Shown: piece after piece, positions 15,941 through 23,162 of the stretch
Position numbering within the stretch: position 1 is the stretch's first letter
Layout of the letters: each line of letters opens with the position of its first letter
Assembly (NCBI GenBank): GCA_032095175.1
Contig: DAMCZI010000057.1
Span: 1-23,162, forward strand
Source: DAMCZI01 sp032095175
GTDB lineage: Bacteria > Bacillota > Clostridia > Clostridiales > Caloramatoraceae
Direction: 5' to 3'
Length of the DNA: 23,162 nt
The notes under the pieces: generated by a model
Database searches by the model: none
Told to the model about the DNA's origin: nothing
What the model saw: the letters and a program-made list of their open reading frames with translations, nothing else
Position numbers and translations under genes: made by a program

Positions 15941-15958
15941 CTGTTAATTGTATAACAC
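15941..15958 (-). promoter_or_regulatory. Rex box 2, upstream of the crt promoter
   Basis: CTGTTAATTGTATAACAC matches the Rex consensus at 11 of 14 positions. It lies about 75 bp upstream of the predicted -35 box. Confidence 0.5.
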
Positions 15959-15983
15959 AATATGGGCACTACATCGCTTTAAA

Positions 15984-16001
15984 TTGTTAAAAAATTATCT
16001 A
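15984..16001 (-). promoter_or_regulatory. Rex box 3, next to the rex terminator
   Basis: TTGTTAAAAAATTATCTA matches the Rex consensus at 12 of 14 positions, with one perfect half site. It is 26 bp after box 2 and 10 bp before the rex terminator. Confidence 0.45.
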
Positions 16002-16011
16002 TTAATCCCAT

Positions 16012-16039
16012 AAAAAGAACCACTACTGTGGTTCTTTTT
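16012..16039 (-). terminator. Intrinsic terminator of rex
   Basis: A perfect 12-bp stem (AAAAAGAACCAC / GTGGTTCTTTTT) has a 4-base loop, and the T run lies on the minus strand. The rex stop codon (16023-16025) falls at the stem-loop junction. It should separate rex from the bcs operon, although the genes share a strand. Confidence 0.87.
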
Positions 16040-16688
16040 CGGTTTCATTCTTGAAAAATTTTGTTTCATTCATCCTATAACTAAGCGTCATAAGACTTTC
16101 GCTTAAATGGACGTTTTCCACTATTACATTATCAGGTACAACGATATCTGCGGGTGCAAAATTCCATATTCCATGTACATCTTTTTGTACAAGCATATTT
16201 GCAACACCCTGAGCACTTTCCATTGGTACACATATAATACCTATATCAATTTTGTGCTGGTCTAAAAATTGAGGAAGTTCATCTATATCCCTTACCTCAA
16301 TGTCTCTAATTCTCAATCCAATAAGCTTTGGATTTTTTTCAAAGATACCATTTAGTTTAAATCCCAGCCTTTCAAATCTTGAATAATTTGCTACTGCCTG
16401 ACCAAGATTACCTGCACCTATTATTACGGTATTGTATTCGGCATTAAGACCAAGTATTTTGGCTATCTCACTGTATAGTTCCTTTACATTATATCCATAT
16501 CCCTGCTGTCCAAAATCTCCGAAATTATTAAGGTCCTGTCTAATCTGCGAAGCAGTAAAACCGATTTTCTCCGAGAGCTCCTTTGAAGAGATCCTGTCAA
16601 TATCGTTATTCAATAATTCTCGCAAATACCTGTGATATTTTGGTAAACGTCTTATTACAGCCATTGATATCATCGTTCTCTTCTGCAC
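16023..16688 (-). CDS. rex: Redox-sensing transcriptional repressor Rex
   Basis: This 221-residue repressor senses the NADH/NAD+ ratio. The N-terminal winged helix (about 1-80) has the family signature RRLPKYHRYL (13-22) and FTASQIRQDLNNFGDFGQQGYGY (split here as 44-66). The Rossmann domain has IIGAGNLGQA (89-98) with the NADH-binding glycines. I keep the GTG start at 16688, because AGGAAGTG lies just upstream; an internal ATG five codons in is the alternative. The neighbouring bcs operon carries Rex-box-like sites, the expected target. Confidence 0.95.
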   Translation of the reverse strand: MQKRTMISMAVIRRLPKYHRYLRELLNNDIDRISSKELSEKIGFTASQIRQDLNNFGDFGQQGYGYNVKELYSEIAKILGLNAEYNTVIIGAGNLGQAVANYSRFERLGFKLNGIFEKNPKLIGLRIRDIEVRDIDELPQFLDQHKIDIGIICVPMESAQGVANMLVQKDVHGIWNFAPADIVVPDNVIVENVHLSESLMTLSYRMNETKFFKNETEKEPQ

Positions 16689-16930
16689 AGAATCACTTCC
16701 TATTCATTCAAATCTCAAATTTATTTTATACAATTGATTAAATAACTAAACGTTATTCATAGTCAATCATATTAACAAACTCATTTTTAACCCTTGTGCA
16801 CGCTATAATTTTTGACACTAATACATCACATTAATTATACACCTATTAATTAGTATTTGCAAAATCCCGTTTATCTTTTAATTTTCCATTTTTTAGCCTT
16901 TCTTATCCGTTTTATTGCAAATACTTCACC

Positions 16931-16958
16931 TTGATAGTAAAATAAAACTGTTTACTAT
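16931..16958 (+). promoter_or_regulatory. Possible promoter of the ABC-F gene
   Basis: TTGATA (16931-16936) and TACTAT (16953-16958) are spaced 16 bp. The start site would be within about 15 bases of the start codon, leaving room for only the GAGGTG ribosome binding site. The rest of 16689-16930 is AT-rich with only a lone Rex half site (TTAACAA near 16770). Confidence 0.35.
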
Positions 16959-16979
16959 ATTAATATGAGGTGCAATAAA

Positions 16980-18884
16980 ATGATTGTTCTTTCATTAAAG
17001 AGTGTTTCCAAAATATATGGGACTGATACAATTTTAAAAGATATAACCTTCAACGTAAATGAATCTGAAAAAATAGGATTAGTTGGGGTAAATGGTGCAG
17101 GTAAAACAACACTATTTAAAATAATATGCAGAAATTTAGTACCTGACACTGGAGAAATTTTTATTCCTTCAAATATGAAGGTGGGTTATCTATCTCAGAA
17201 CTTGGATCTTGATGATAATACCACTGTATTTAAAGAGACCATGAAGGTATATAAGGATATAAAGGATATTGAGCTTCGTCTAAGGGAAATTGAACATCTT
17301 CTTTCAAATTCATCTGAAGGAGAGCATAGTAAGCTTTTAAATGAATATGGAAAGCTTCAAGATGAGTTTGAAAGGGCAAATGGTTATGGTTGTGAAAGCT
17401 ATGCAAGAGGAGTTCTTATAGGACTTGGAATGGACCCAAAGGACTTTGATAAGGAGATAAAGTATCTCTCTGGTGGTCAAAAAACAAGAGTAGCTCTTTC
17501 AAAGCTTTTGCTTTCAAGCCCTGATATTCTTTTATTAGATGAACCAACAAACCATCTTGATCTAGCAGCAATAGCATACCTTGAAAACTTTTTAAAGGAT
17601 TATAAGGGGACAGTTTTAATAATATCTCATGATAGATATTTTCTTGATGTAATCACCAGCAGAACCCTTGAACTTACAAATGGAGTTGTTGAGGATTTTG
17701 GCGGCAATTATTCCTACTTTATAGGTGAAAGAAGTACACGCTACGAGCAGAAGATGAAGGAATATGAGCTTCAACAGAAGGAAATACAAAGGCTTGAGGA
17801 TATTATTACTAAGTACCGCTCCTTTAACAGAGAAAAAAGTATAAAGCAAGCCGAAAGCCGTGAAAAGGCATTAGACAAAATTGAAAGGATTGACAAGCCA
17901 ACAGTTGATAGCAAATCTGCCAGAATATCCTTTGAAACAAGAATTAAAAGCGGTAACGACGTTTTAATTCTAGATAACCTTTCTAAGTCCTTTGGCGAAA
18001 ACAAGCTTTTCGAAAACCTCTCCATTATGATTAGAAGAGGAGAAAAGGTTGCACTAATTGGAGAAAATGGAAAAGGTAAAACAACCCTCTTTAAGATAAT
18101 ATCAGATTCCCTTTCTCCAGATGATGGATTGGTTAAGCTAGGTAGAAACGTATTTATTGGCTACTACGATCAGGAGCAAAAGAATCTTTCTACAGAAAAG
18201 AATGCCCTAGATGAAATATGGGATGAGTTTCCGGAACTAACAGCAACACAGGTTAGAACATACCTTGGTGCATTCCTTTTTTCAGGTGATGATGTTTTTA
18301 AACCTATATCAACTCTTTCTGGTGGAGAAAAGTGCAGACTTTCTCTTTTAAAGCTGATGCTTTCAAAGTCTAATTTTTTACTGCTTGATGAGCCAACCAA
18401 TCATCTGGATATGCTCTCAAGAGAAGCCTTAGAGGATGCACTTATTAATTACGAAGGTACCTTGTTTGTTATATCCCATGACAGGTACTTCTTAAGAAAG
18501 GTAATAAATCGAATATATGAACTAGAGGAAGGAAATCTAACTGAGTATCCTGGTAATTTCGAATATTATATTTCAAAAAAGAATGCCTCTGAGGATGAAA
18601 TAGTTGTTAATACAGCAGGAAAGACCAAGACAGAAATAAAGGAAGAGCGAAAAAAACTTAGAGAAATACAAGAAAGAAAAAAGCAAATCCAAAAGGATAT
18701 TAGCTCTATTGAAAATATGATTGAAGAAACAGAAAAAGAGATTGAAAAATTAGAAGCTTCCCTATGTATGGAAGAGATCTATTCCGATCCACAAAAATGC
18801 AGTGAAGTTAACAAAAGAATAAAGGATCTTAAGGACAACCTAGATGCTCTCTATCAAAAATGGGAGGAGCTTTCCATGGATTAA
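16980..18884 (+). CDS. ABC-F family ATPase (YdiF-like ribosome-associated factor)
   Basis: This 634-residue soluble protein carries two ABC domains and no membrane segment. Walker A motifs are GVNGAGKT (36-43) and GENGKGKT (361-368), signatures LSGGQ (163-167) and LSGGE (446-450), and Walker B LLLDEP (184-189 and 467-472) with catalytic Glu188 and Glu471. A linker with basic and acidic helices (about 253-305) joins them, as in ribosome-binding ABC-F factors. The C-terminal 85 residues are charged and coiled-coil-like. The start MIVLSLKSVSK resembles Bacillus YdiF. GAGGTG sits eight bases before the ATG at 16980; the ATG at 16965 overlaps that site and is not used. The likely role is resolving stalled translation; antibiotic resistance cannot be told from sequence. 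Confidence 0.9.
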   Translation: MIVLSLKSVSKIYGTDTILKDITFNVNESEKIGLVGVNGAGKTTLFKIICRNLVPDTGEIFIPSNMKVGYLSQNLDLDDNTTVFKETMKVYKDIKDIELRLREIEHLLSNSSEGEHSKLLNEYGKLQDEFERANGYGCESYARGVLIGLGMDPKDFDKEIKYLSGGQKTRVALSKLLLSSPDILLLDEPTNHLDLAAIAYLENFLKDYKGTVLIISHDRYFLDVITSRTLELTNGVVEDFGGNYSYFIGERSTRYEQKMKEYELQQKEIQRLEDIITKYRSFNREKSIKQAESREKALDKIERIDKPTVDSKSARISFETRIKSGNDVLILDNLSKSFGENKLFENLSIMIRRGEKVALIGENGKGKTTLFKIISDSLSPDDGLVKLGRNVFIGYYDQEQKNLSTEKNALDEIWDEFPELTATQVRTYLGAFLFSGDDVFKPISTLSGGEKCRLSLLKLMLSKSNFLLLDEPTNHLDMLSREALEDALINYEGTLFVISHDRYFLRKVINRIYELEEGNLTEYPGNFEYYISKKNASEDEIVVNTAGKTKTEIKEERKKLREIQERKKQIQKDISSIENMIEETEKEIEKLEASLCMEEIYSDPQKCSEVNKRIKDLKDNLDALYQKWEELSMD

Positions 18885-18916
18885 TCTTGAAGTGCCAAGC
18901 ACATGGAGAGACTATG

Positions 18917-19044
18917 AGGTAAGAGGTAAGAGTTATGAAAAAACTCATCGAGTTTTTTATAATTAACTTATTTTAACTTATATTACTGCCGCTTCAATCC
19001 TTCTTACCTCTTACCTCTTACCTCTTACCTCCAACCTCTTACTT
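18917..19044. repeat. Inverted heptamer array flanking a terminator
   Basis: Two copies of AGGTAAG and one AGTTATG (18917-18937) face four perfect tandem copies of CTTACCT and two degenerate ones (19003-19044). CTTACCT is the exact reverse complement of AGGTAAG. The arrays lie on opposite sides of a terminator hairpin, in the gap between the convergent ABC-F and kinase genes. An AAGTGCC sequence (18890-18896) just outside recalls the cap of the other repeat elements. Confidence 0.75.
18938..18958 (+). terminator. Intrinsic terminator of the ABC-F gene
   Basis: A perfect 9-bp stem AAAAAACTC / GAGTTTTTT with a 3-base loop ends in a T run on the plus strand. It lies about 54 bp beyond the stop. 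The stem is AT-rich, so efficiency is uncertain. Confidence 0.65.
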
Positions 19045-19080
19045 ATTCACTTTTTCCCAACATTATTATCTAAAACTTTA

Positions 19081-19110
19081 GAGGACCGATGGATTTTTCC
19101 ATCAGCCCTC
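19081..19110 (+). terminator. Second hairpin terminator, overlapping the kinase stop
   Basis: GAGGACCGATGGA and TCCATCAGCCCTC form a stem with two mismatches, a 4-base loop and a following TTTTATC on the plus strand. The TGA stop of the kinase gene (19102-19104) is inside the 3' arm. It may serve both converging transcripts. Confidence 0.6.
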
Positions 19111-21345
19111 TTTTATCTTCTTCTTCATAGCATTATATATTACTTCACATATCTCTTCCAACAAAAATGGTTTTTGAACAACAGCATCAATATGGACTAA
19201 TTCATTTTCCTTTAAGCCCTCTGGCCATCCAGTCATTAAAATAAATATAGTTTCTGGCTTCTCGGTCTTAAATATTCTTGAAAGCTCTATTCCTGAGAAA
19301 TTCACCATTCCCAAATCACAAATTACACAATCAAACTTGTTTTTAATAAAGGTTTCTATTACTTCATGGCTATCTGTGGAAGAAGTCACATCATGGCCTA
19401 TAGAGGAAAGCATCTCAGAAACAGTTTGGGCTACAGGAAGATTATCATCAATAACAAGTATTTTATATTTTCCCAAATCAATATGGCCTGTTTTACACCC
19501 ATTTTCATATACATCTCCAAACTTTAGAGGAAGCTTTATTGTAAACTCACTTCCAATGCCAACCTCACTATCTACCCGAATTTCTCCCTTCATGTCAGTT
19601 ATTATGCTGTATACTATAGGGAGCCCGAGGCCATTTCCATGTTCTCGTTTTGTTGTAAAGAATGGATCAAATATTTTACTTCTTACCTCTTCATCCATAC
19701 CAGTTCCTGAATCTCTTATTTTTATTACAACATAATCCCCCTCATTAAAGGATTCAATAATTATTTTTCCCCCACCTGACATAGCATCTACAGCATTGGT
19801 TATTATATTTATAAAGATTTCCTTTACCTCTGTTGATACACCTTCTACCAAACCATTTGAGTTGAGCTTCATATCTATATCTATGCCGCAGCCAATCTTT
19901 ACATTTGGAGAATTCCATTTGTGCTTTGTTATTTCAACAGATTTTACTATTGCTCTATCTACATCTACTAACTCCTTTTCCTTGTTACTGTTTTTTGAAA
20001 AATCCTGTATTCTCTTTACAATTCTGGCTCCATCTCTTGCGCTATCTTCTATCATGGAAATGTATTTTAAGCATTCATCACCACAGGCTTTATCCTTCAA
20101 CATACGTGTATATCCCAGTATTGGAACCAGCAGGTTATTAAATTCATGGGCTATTCCACCAGCCATTTCCCCAAGAGCCTTCATTTCTCTGGATTCCATA
20201 AAACTATCTTCAATACTCCTATAGCGCCTGTACTCTATTATCATCTTAGTTATAATTTCACATATTCTAAAAAGAAATTCTACATGATTCTTAAATATAT
20301 CATAGGATATATATTTATTTCTTGTAGCCAGCCATAAGCAGCCATAAAGTTTTTCATCATACCTTAGAGGAATGATTGTGCTATAATTTATTCTACTGGC
20401 ATTAAGACTTTCTCTAATATTATCATCCTGCTCTTCAGTATTAAAGGTCATATAATTAATCTTCTTAAACTTGTCATTTCTATAAAGTTCATTTGCATAT
20501 ATTAATTTAATGTATACTCCCTTAGCCTCCTCTGGCATCATATAATATACAGCATTTTGTGAATCTACAACTCCTTCACTTATAAATACCCCTACACCAC
20601 AATCAACATAGCTTGATTTGCATATATTATTGAGAGATATTTCTACTATCTCCTTTTCATCCTTTCTATAGGATATTTCTGTAGAAAGCTTGCTGACAAA
20701 CTGATATATTTTGTTCTCTTTTTTTGTTCTCTGGGATTCCTTTAGAAAATAATTTACAAATCCAAGCATTTCATTCTTGTCAAATATTACTTCTTTATCA
20801 TTATGAACATATATTTGGTTATCCCTTTTATAGATGAAATTAGGGTTTAGATGAGTTAATGCAAAAAAAGCATCCACCCCAAATCTATCTATGTTATAGC
20901 AGCTTATGCCCGAAACAGGAAACTGAGAAAAAATCTTATCTACAGCCTTCTCATATTCATAAAGAGTTTCCTCAGTAAAACCACTGTCTATAAAGCAATC
21001 CCTATCTGCAATAATTGCAGCTCCGGAATATCCCTGACTTATAGTCTCCTCTATCAGTTTAATTAAATTCACATACCTGACATATGCTCTCTTTTTAACA
21101 AAGAAATCCTCTGCAGATTCTATATGAAGCTTATCCCATGCCACTATCTTTATTAAATCCACTTCATATTGATTTAAAAAATAATCTATCTGCTCAAAAT
21201 AATCTTTATCTGTAAAATAAAAAACCCTTTTATTATTCTTTATTCCCCAAGCTATGTAAGAAGCAATAATGTCAACAGAATTTTCTTCATCACTTAATAT
21301 TAAGTTATATCTTAAGCCATCTTTAAAGTTCTCCAACATGTTCAT
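19102..21345 (-). CDS. Hybrid sensor kinase: MEDS, GAF, histidine kinase, receiver
   Basis: This 747-residue soluble protein has no membrane segment. Residues 1-180 resemble the MEDS sensory domain (as in DcmR), with the nucleotide-fold look of VFYFTDKDYFEQIDYF and the SGAAIIADRDC strand. A GAF-like domain spans about 215-375. The HisKA helix has GIAHEFNNLL with phosphoacceptor His400. The ATPase domain holds NIITNAVDAM, DSGTGMDEEV and NGLGLPIVYS (571-580). The C-terminal receiver (627-747) has the acidic pair Asp633/Asp634, phosphoacceptor Asp677, Thr705 and Lys725. The start has GGGGGAA upstream. No separate response regulator or phosphotransfer protein is nearby, so its output is unknown. 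The ligand is unknown. Confidence 0.85.
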   Translation of the reverse strand: MNMLENFKDGLRYNLILSDEENSVDIIASYIAWGIKNNKRVFYFTDKDYFEQIDYFLNQYEVDLIKIVAWDKLHIESAEDFFVKKRAYVRYVNLIKLIEETISQGYSGAAIIADRDCFIDSGFTEETLYEYEKAVDKIFSQFPVSGISCYNIDRFGVDAFFALTHLNPNFIYKRDNQIYVHNDKEVIFDKNEMLGFVNYFLKESQRTKKENKIYQFVSKLSTEISYRKDEKEIVEISLNNICKSSYVDCGVGVFISEGVVDSQNAVYYMMPEEAKGVYIKLIYANELYRNDKFKKINYMTFNTEEQDDNIRESLNASRINYSTIIPLRYDEKLYGCLWLATRNKYISYDIFKNHVEFLFRICEIITKMIIEYRRYRSIEDSFMESREMKALGEMAGGIAHEFNNLLVPILGYTRMLKDKACGDECLKYISMIEDSARDGARIVKRIQDFSKNSNKEKELVDVDRAIVKSVEITKHKWNSPNVKIGCGIDIDMKLNSNGLVEGVSTEVKEIFINIITNAVDAMSGGGKIIIESFNEGDYVVIKIRDSGTGMDEEVRSKIFDPFFTTKREHGNGLGLPIVYSIITDMKGEIRVDSEVGIGSEFTIKLPLKFGDVYENGCKTGHIDLGKYKILVIDDNLPVAQTVSEMLSSIGHDVTSSTDSHEVIETFIKNKFDCVICDLGMVNFSGIELSRIFKTEKPETIFILMTGWPEGLKENELVHIDAVVQKPFLLEEICEVIYNAMKKKIKEG

Positions 21346-21372
21346 TCAAATTCCCCCTAAGGTCAACTCAAT

Positions 21373-21378
21373 ATTATA
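21373..21378 (-). promoter_or_regulatory. Candidate -10 box of the sensor kinase gene
   Basis: TATAAT on the minus strand lies 27 bp before the start codon, in the context GTAGAATATAAT. No good -35 box is seen. Two direct copies of CTTCACATT lie further upstream (about 21428-21450). Confidence 0.35.
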
Positions 21379-21499
21379 TTCTACACTGAAGAAATAATTC
21401 CTTTTTTTAACTTTATTTCTTATAATGCTTCACATTATACTTCACATTGCATAAATAATTAATTTAAGAAAATGTCATATTTTTTCGAAAATTATGTAA

Positions 21500-21626
21500 A
21501 TATCCACACTGTCCACATGGTTATCCACATTTTAGAGTCCCTTTTTACATGGCTCTCCATTATTTTTTCACATTATCCACAGGTTGTTAATAACATGTGT
21601 ATAATAAATTCACATCTATATTCACA
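21500..21626. promoter_or_regulatory. Cluster of DnaA boxes
   Basis: Three perfect TTATNCACA boxes lie within 84 bp: TTATCCACA at 21521-21529 and 21573-21581, and TTATACACA on the minus strand at 21596-21604. ATATCCACA (21500-21508) and ATATTCACA (21618-21626) have one mismatch each, and CTGTCCACA (21509-21517) two. AT-rich sequence follows to 21680. No dnaA or dnaN gene is in the window, so this is more likely a DnaA-binding regulatory or titration site than oriC. Confidence 0.6.
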
Positions 21627-21706
21627 GTTTATAAACAACACTTGTTAATAATTTTGGGGATAAATTATTGACTAGTTATTCCCTTGAATATGCCTAAGAA
21701 AAAAAA

Positions 21707-21726
21707 CGGCAGGATATTTCCTACCG
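21707..21726 (-). terminator. Intrinsic terminator of tsaD
   Basis: On the minus strand CGGTAGGA pairs with TCCTGCCG around a 4-base loop (one mismatch) and is followed by TTTTTTTT. It starts 8 bp after the stop codon. Confidence 0.85.
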
Positions 21727-21733
21727 CTTTTTA

Positions 21734-22756
21734 TCATATTCTCTGTCCTATTTTAAGTGAAGGCACAGCATTTAATGATAAATCTGAAGTCTTCCCCTTT
21801 ATATGTTCATAATATCCTGCACATGCAATCATTGCTGCATTATCTGTACATAATATACTTGGAGGATACAAAAATCTTATTCCCTCTTTTTCACACTGCT
21901 TCTCCAATTCTCCCCTAAGGGCTGAATTTGCCGCAACGCCTCCTGCAAGACACAATGTATCAGTTTTATTATATTTTGCTGCTCTAATTGCCTTATTGGC
22001 TAAAACCTCTACAACAGACTGTTGAAAGCTTGCTGCAACATCTGCTTTATTTATTTCCATTCCCTGCATTTTCATCTTATTAAGATAGTTAAGAACTGCG
22101 GATTTAAGACCGCTGAATGAAAAATCAAAGCTATCGTTTTCAAGGTATACCCTTGGAAAATCTATTGCAGTTCTGTCACCCTTCTTAGCCAATTCATCTA
22201 TCTGTGGTCCTCCTGGATAACCAAGTCCAATAGCTCTTGCAACCTTGTCATAGGCTTCTCCTGCTGCATCATCTCTGGTTCTTCCCAATATTTCATACTC
22301 TCCATATCCCTTTACATATACAAGATGAGTATGACCTCCAGATACAACAAGGCATGTAAATGGTGGTTCCAATTCCTTATGTGCAATGTAGTTTGCCGAA
22401 ATATGACCTTCTATGTGATTTACACCAATAAAGGGTTTTTTCGCGCTAAGAGCTATCCCCTTAGCAGCTGAGAGCCCAACAAGAAGAGCTCCAACTAATC
22501 CCGGTCCATAGGTTGATGCTACAAGATCTATGTCCTCTATTTTAATATTAGCCTTAATCAATGCCTCTTCAATTACACTGCCTACAACTTCAACATGCTT
22601 TCTTGATGCTACCTCAGGCACTACCCCTCCAAATTTTTTATGTATTTCTATCTGCGAAGATATTATATTTGAAAGAATCTCTCTGCCATTTAATATTACG
22701 GCAGCAGAAGTCTCATCACAACTTGTTTCGATTCCAAGTGTTAAGATGTCACTCAT
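21734..22756 (-). CDS. tsaD: tRNA threonylcarbamoyladenosine transferase TsaD
   Basis: This 340-residue enzyme transfers threonylcarbamoyl to A37 of tRNAs that read ANN codons, acting with TsaB and TsaE (not in this window). The ASKHA fold begins GIETSCDETSAAV (8-20). Metal ligands fit NHIEGH (His114, His118) and CTDNAAM (Asp305). Other conserved blocks are YGPGLVGALLVG (83-94), VSGGHTHLV (138-146), DDAAGEAYDKVAR (162-174) and the GGVAANS substrate loop (272-278). The start (MSDILTLGIETSC) follows AGGAGAG. Length is standard for bacteria. Formerly annotated Gcp/YgjD, a supposed glycoprotease. Confidence 0.96.
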   Translation of the reverse strand: MSDILTLGIETSCDETSAAVILNGREILSNIISSQIEIHKKFGGVVPEVASRKHVEVVGSVIEEALIKANIKIEDIDLVASTYGPGLVGALLVGLSAAKGIALSAKKPFIGVNHIEGHISANYIAHKELEPPFTCLVVSGGHTHLVYVKGYGEYEILGRTRDDAAGEAYDKVARAIGLGYPGGPQIDELAKKGDRTAIDFPRVYLENDSFDFSFSGLKSAVLNYLNKMKMQGMEINKADVAASFQQSVVEVLANKAIRAAKYNKTDTLCLAGGVAANSALRGELEKQCEKEGIRFLYPPSILCTDNAAMIACAGYYEHIKGKTSDLSLNAVPSLKIGQRI

Positions 22757-22959
22757 ATTAATCTCTCCTGTTCTTATTATAGAGTTTTATATTCTCTTAT
22801 TATTTTATAACAAATATTATAATTTGCATATTATATATGAAATGTTTATTGGTTACACATTCTGCTTAATATAAATAGTGAATCAAATTCAAATATATAG
22901 TTTATTTATCTATAGTTTACAATTAGTTTCGACATATTTCATTATTTTTTTACAAAAAC

Positions 22960-22989
22960 TTAACACAAATTATACGAAACATGTGTTAA
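22960..22989. promoter_or_regulatory. Long inverted repeat, possible operator
   Basis: TTAACACA and TGTGTTAA are perfect 8-bp arms separated by 14 bases, so the centres lie about two helical turns apart. A third TTAACACA occurs at 23085-23092. The spacing suits a dimeric regulator; the regulator and target are unknown. Confidence 0.4.
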
Positions 22990-23036
22990 AATAAATTTGC
23001 AGCAATAAATAAACCCCAACCCATTACCCATTTATA

Positions 23037-23063
23037 CCCCGGGAAAACCCCCGGGGTTTTTTT
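23037..23063 (+). terminator. Strong hairpin terminator on the plus strand
   Basis: CCCCGGG and CCCGGGG form a perfect 7-bp GC stem with a 6-base loop and are followed by TTTTTTT on the plus strand. No plus-strand gene precedes it, so it would end a short transcript starting near 22970, either a small RNA or an attenuated leader for a gene beyond the window. Confidence 0.75.
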
Positions 23064-23162
23064 ATATTTTAGGGATAATGCGTCTTAACACAGTAGTTAG
23101 TTTATACCTTTAAAGACCGTTCCAACCAATGTGTCGGGGCATTTAACCCCTTGGAAAACACT

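Larger units (their letters stand above)
22757..23162. other. End region without an identifiable gene
   Basis: The first part is AT-rich and must hold the tsaD promoter; TTGTTA and TATAAA 16 bp apart on the minus strand (about 22790-22820) are the best guess. It then holds a TTCGACA sequence at 22928-22934 that fits a Spo0A box, a long inverted repeat (22960-22989) and a strong terminator (23037-23063). The last 60 bases are more GC-rich, with short open frames on both strands, and could be the edge of a gene or RNA beyond the window. Confidence 0.5.

Noticed and set aside
19003..19044. Tandem CTTACCT units as a CRISPR array
   Set aside because: The unit is 7 bp, directly tandem without spacers, and no cas gene is nearby.
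21583..21655. TTGTTAA sequences near the DnaA boxes as Rex sites
   Set aside because: Only the left half matches at both places (21584 and 21643); the right halves have many mismatches to TTAACAA.
21500..21680. Chromosomal replication origin
   Set aside because: The DnaA boxes are real, but no dnaA, dnaN, rpmH or gyrase genes flank them, and tsaD is not an origin neighbour in clostridia as far as I know.
22928..22934. Spo0A box TTCGACA
   Set aside because: A single 7-mer match in AT-rich DNA is expected by chance, and no gene with a suitable start lies beside it; it is only mentioned in the end-region entry.
23097..23162. C-terminal end of a minus-strand coding sequence at the window edge
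   Set aside because: Two minus-strand frames and two plus-strand frames are open to the edge here, and only about 20 codons are available, so no frame can be preferred. The region also folds as a hairpin (GGGG / CCCC around 23135-23150).

Overview
The window looks like chromosome of a low-GC anaerobic Firmicute, most likely Clostridium in the strict sense. The evidence is AT-rich intergenic DNA, strong AGGAGG-type ribosome binding sites, a rex gene next to a complete crt-bcd-etfB-etfA-hbd operon (crotonyl-CoA to butyryl-CoA, the core of butyrate fermentation), and a thioredoxin reductase of the type that lacks NADPH-binding motifs, known from Clostridium. I see no tRNA, rRNA, CRISPR array, insertion sequence or prophage gene.

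Layout. Positions 1-1850 hold a minus-strand pair: an Ogg-type 8-oxoguanine DNA glycosylase and an unusual protein joining a P-loop NTPase to an Asp23/Gls24-like domain. A small plus-strand membrane protein (2104-2607) converges on an NhaC-family transporter (2666-4402). The transporter has a lysine riboswitch and intrinsic terminator in its leader, so it is very probably the lysine transporter LysW. From 4905 to 10937 there are two secreted GH18 glycosidase paralogs with SH3-like domains (minus strand). Between them, on the plus strand, lie thioredoxin and a ferredoxin-type thioredoxin reductase, with a CsoR/CstR-like operator in their leader. The bcs operon (11104-15765, minus) and rex (16023-16688, minus) follow, with three Rex-box-like palindromes between them. 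Next come an ABC-F ATPase (16980-18884, plus), a hybrid MEDS-GAF-histidine kinase-receiver protein (19102-21345, minus), a 388-bp intergenic region with a cluster of DnaA boxes, and tsaD (21734-22756, minus). The last 400 bp hold a strong hairpin terminator and a long inverted repeat but no gene I can name.

How the parts work together. Rex senses the NADH/NAD+ ratio and would gate the bcs operon, in which Bcd with EtfAB can couple crotonyl-CoA reduction to ferredoxin reduction. Reduced ferredoxin could in turn feed the ferredoxin-type thioredoxin reductase encoded nearby; this link is inference. The hbd product has a basic, not acidic, cofactor loop, which suggests NADPH use. The GH18 enzymes probably act on the cell wall or spore cortex.

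The most unusual signals are: (i) an intergenic family of 7-bp-periodic elements capped by GGCACTT; (ii) the split GH18 barrels with inserted SH3-like repeats flanking the redox pair; (iii) a duplicated ECF-like promoter sequence flanking the second GH18 gene; (iv) the DnaA-box cluster away from dnaA; (v) the P-loop/Asp23 fusion next to ogg.
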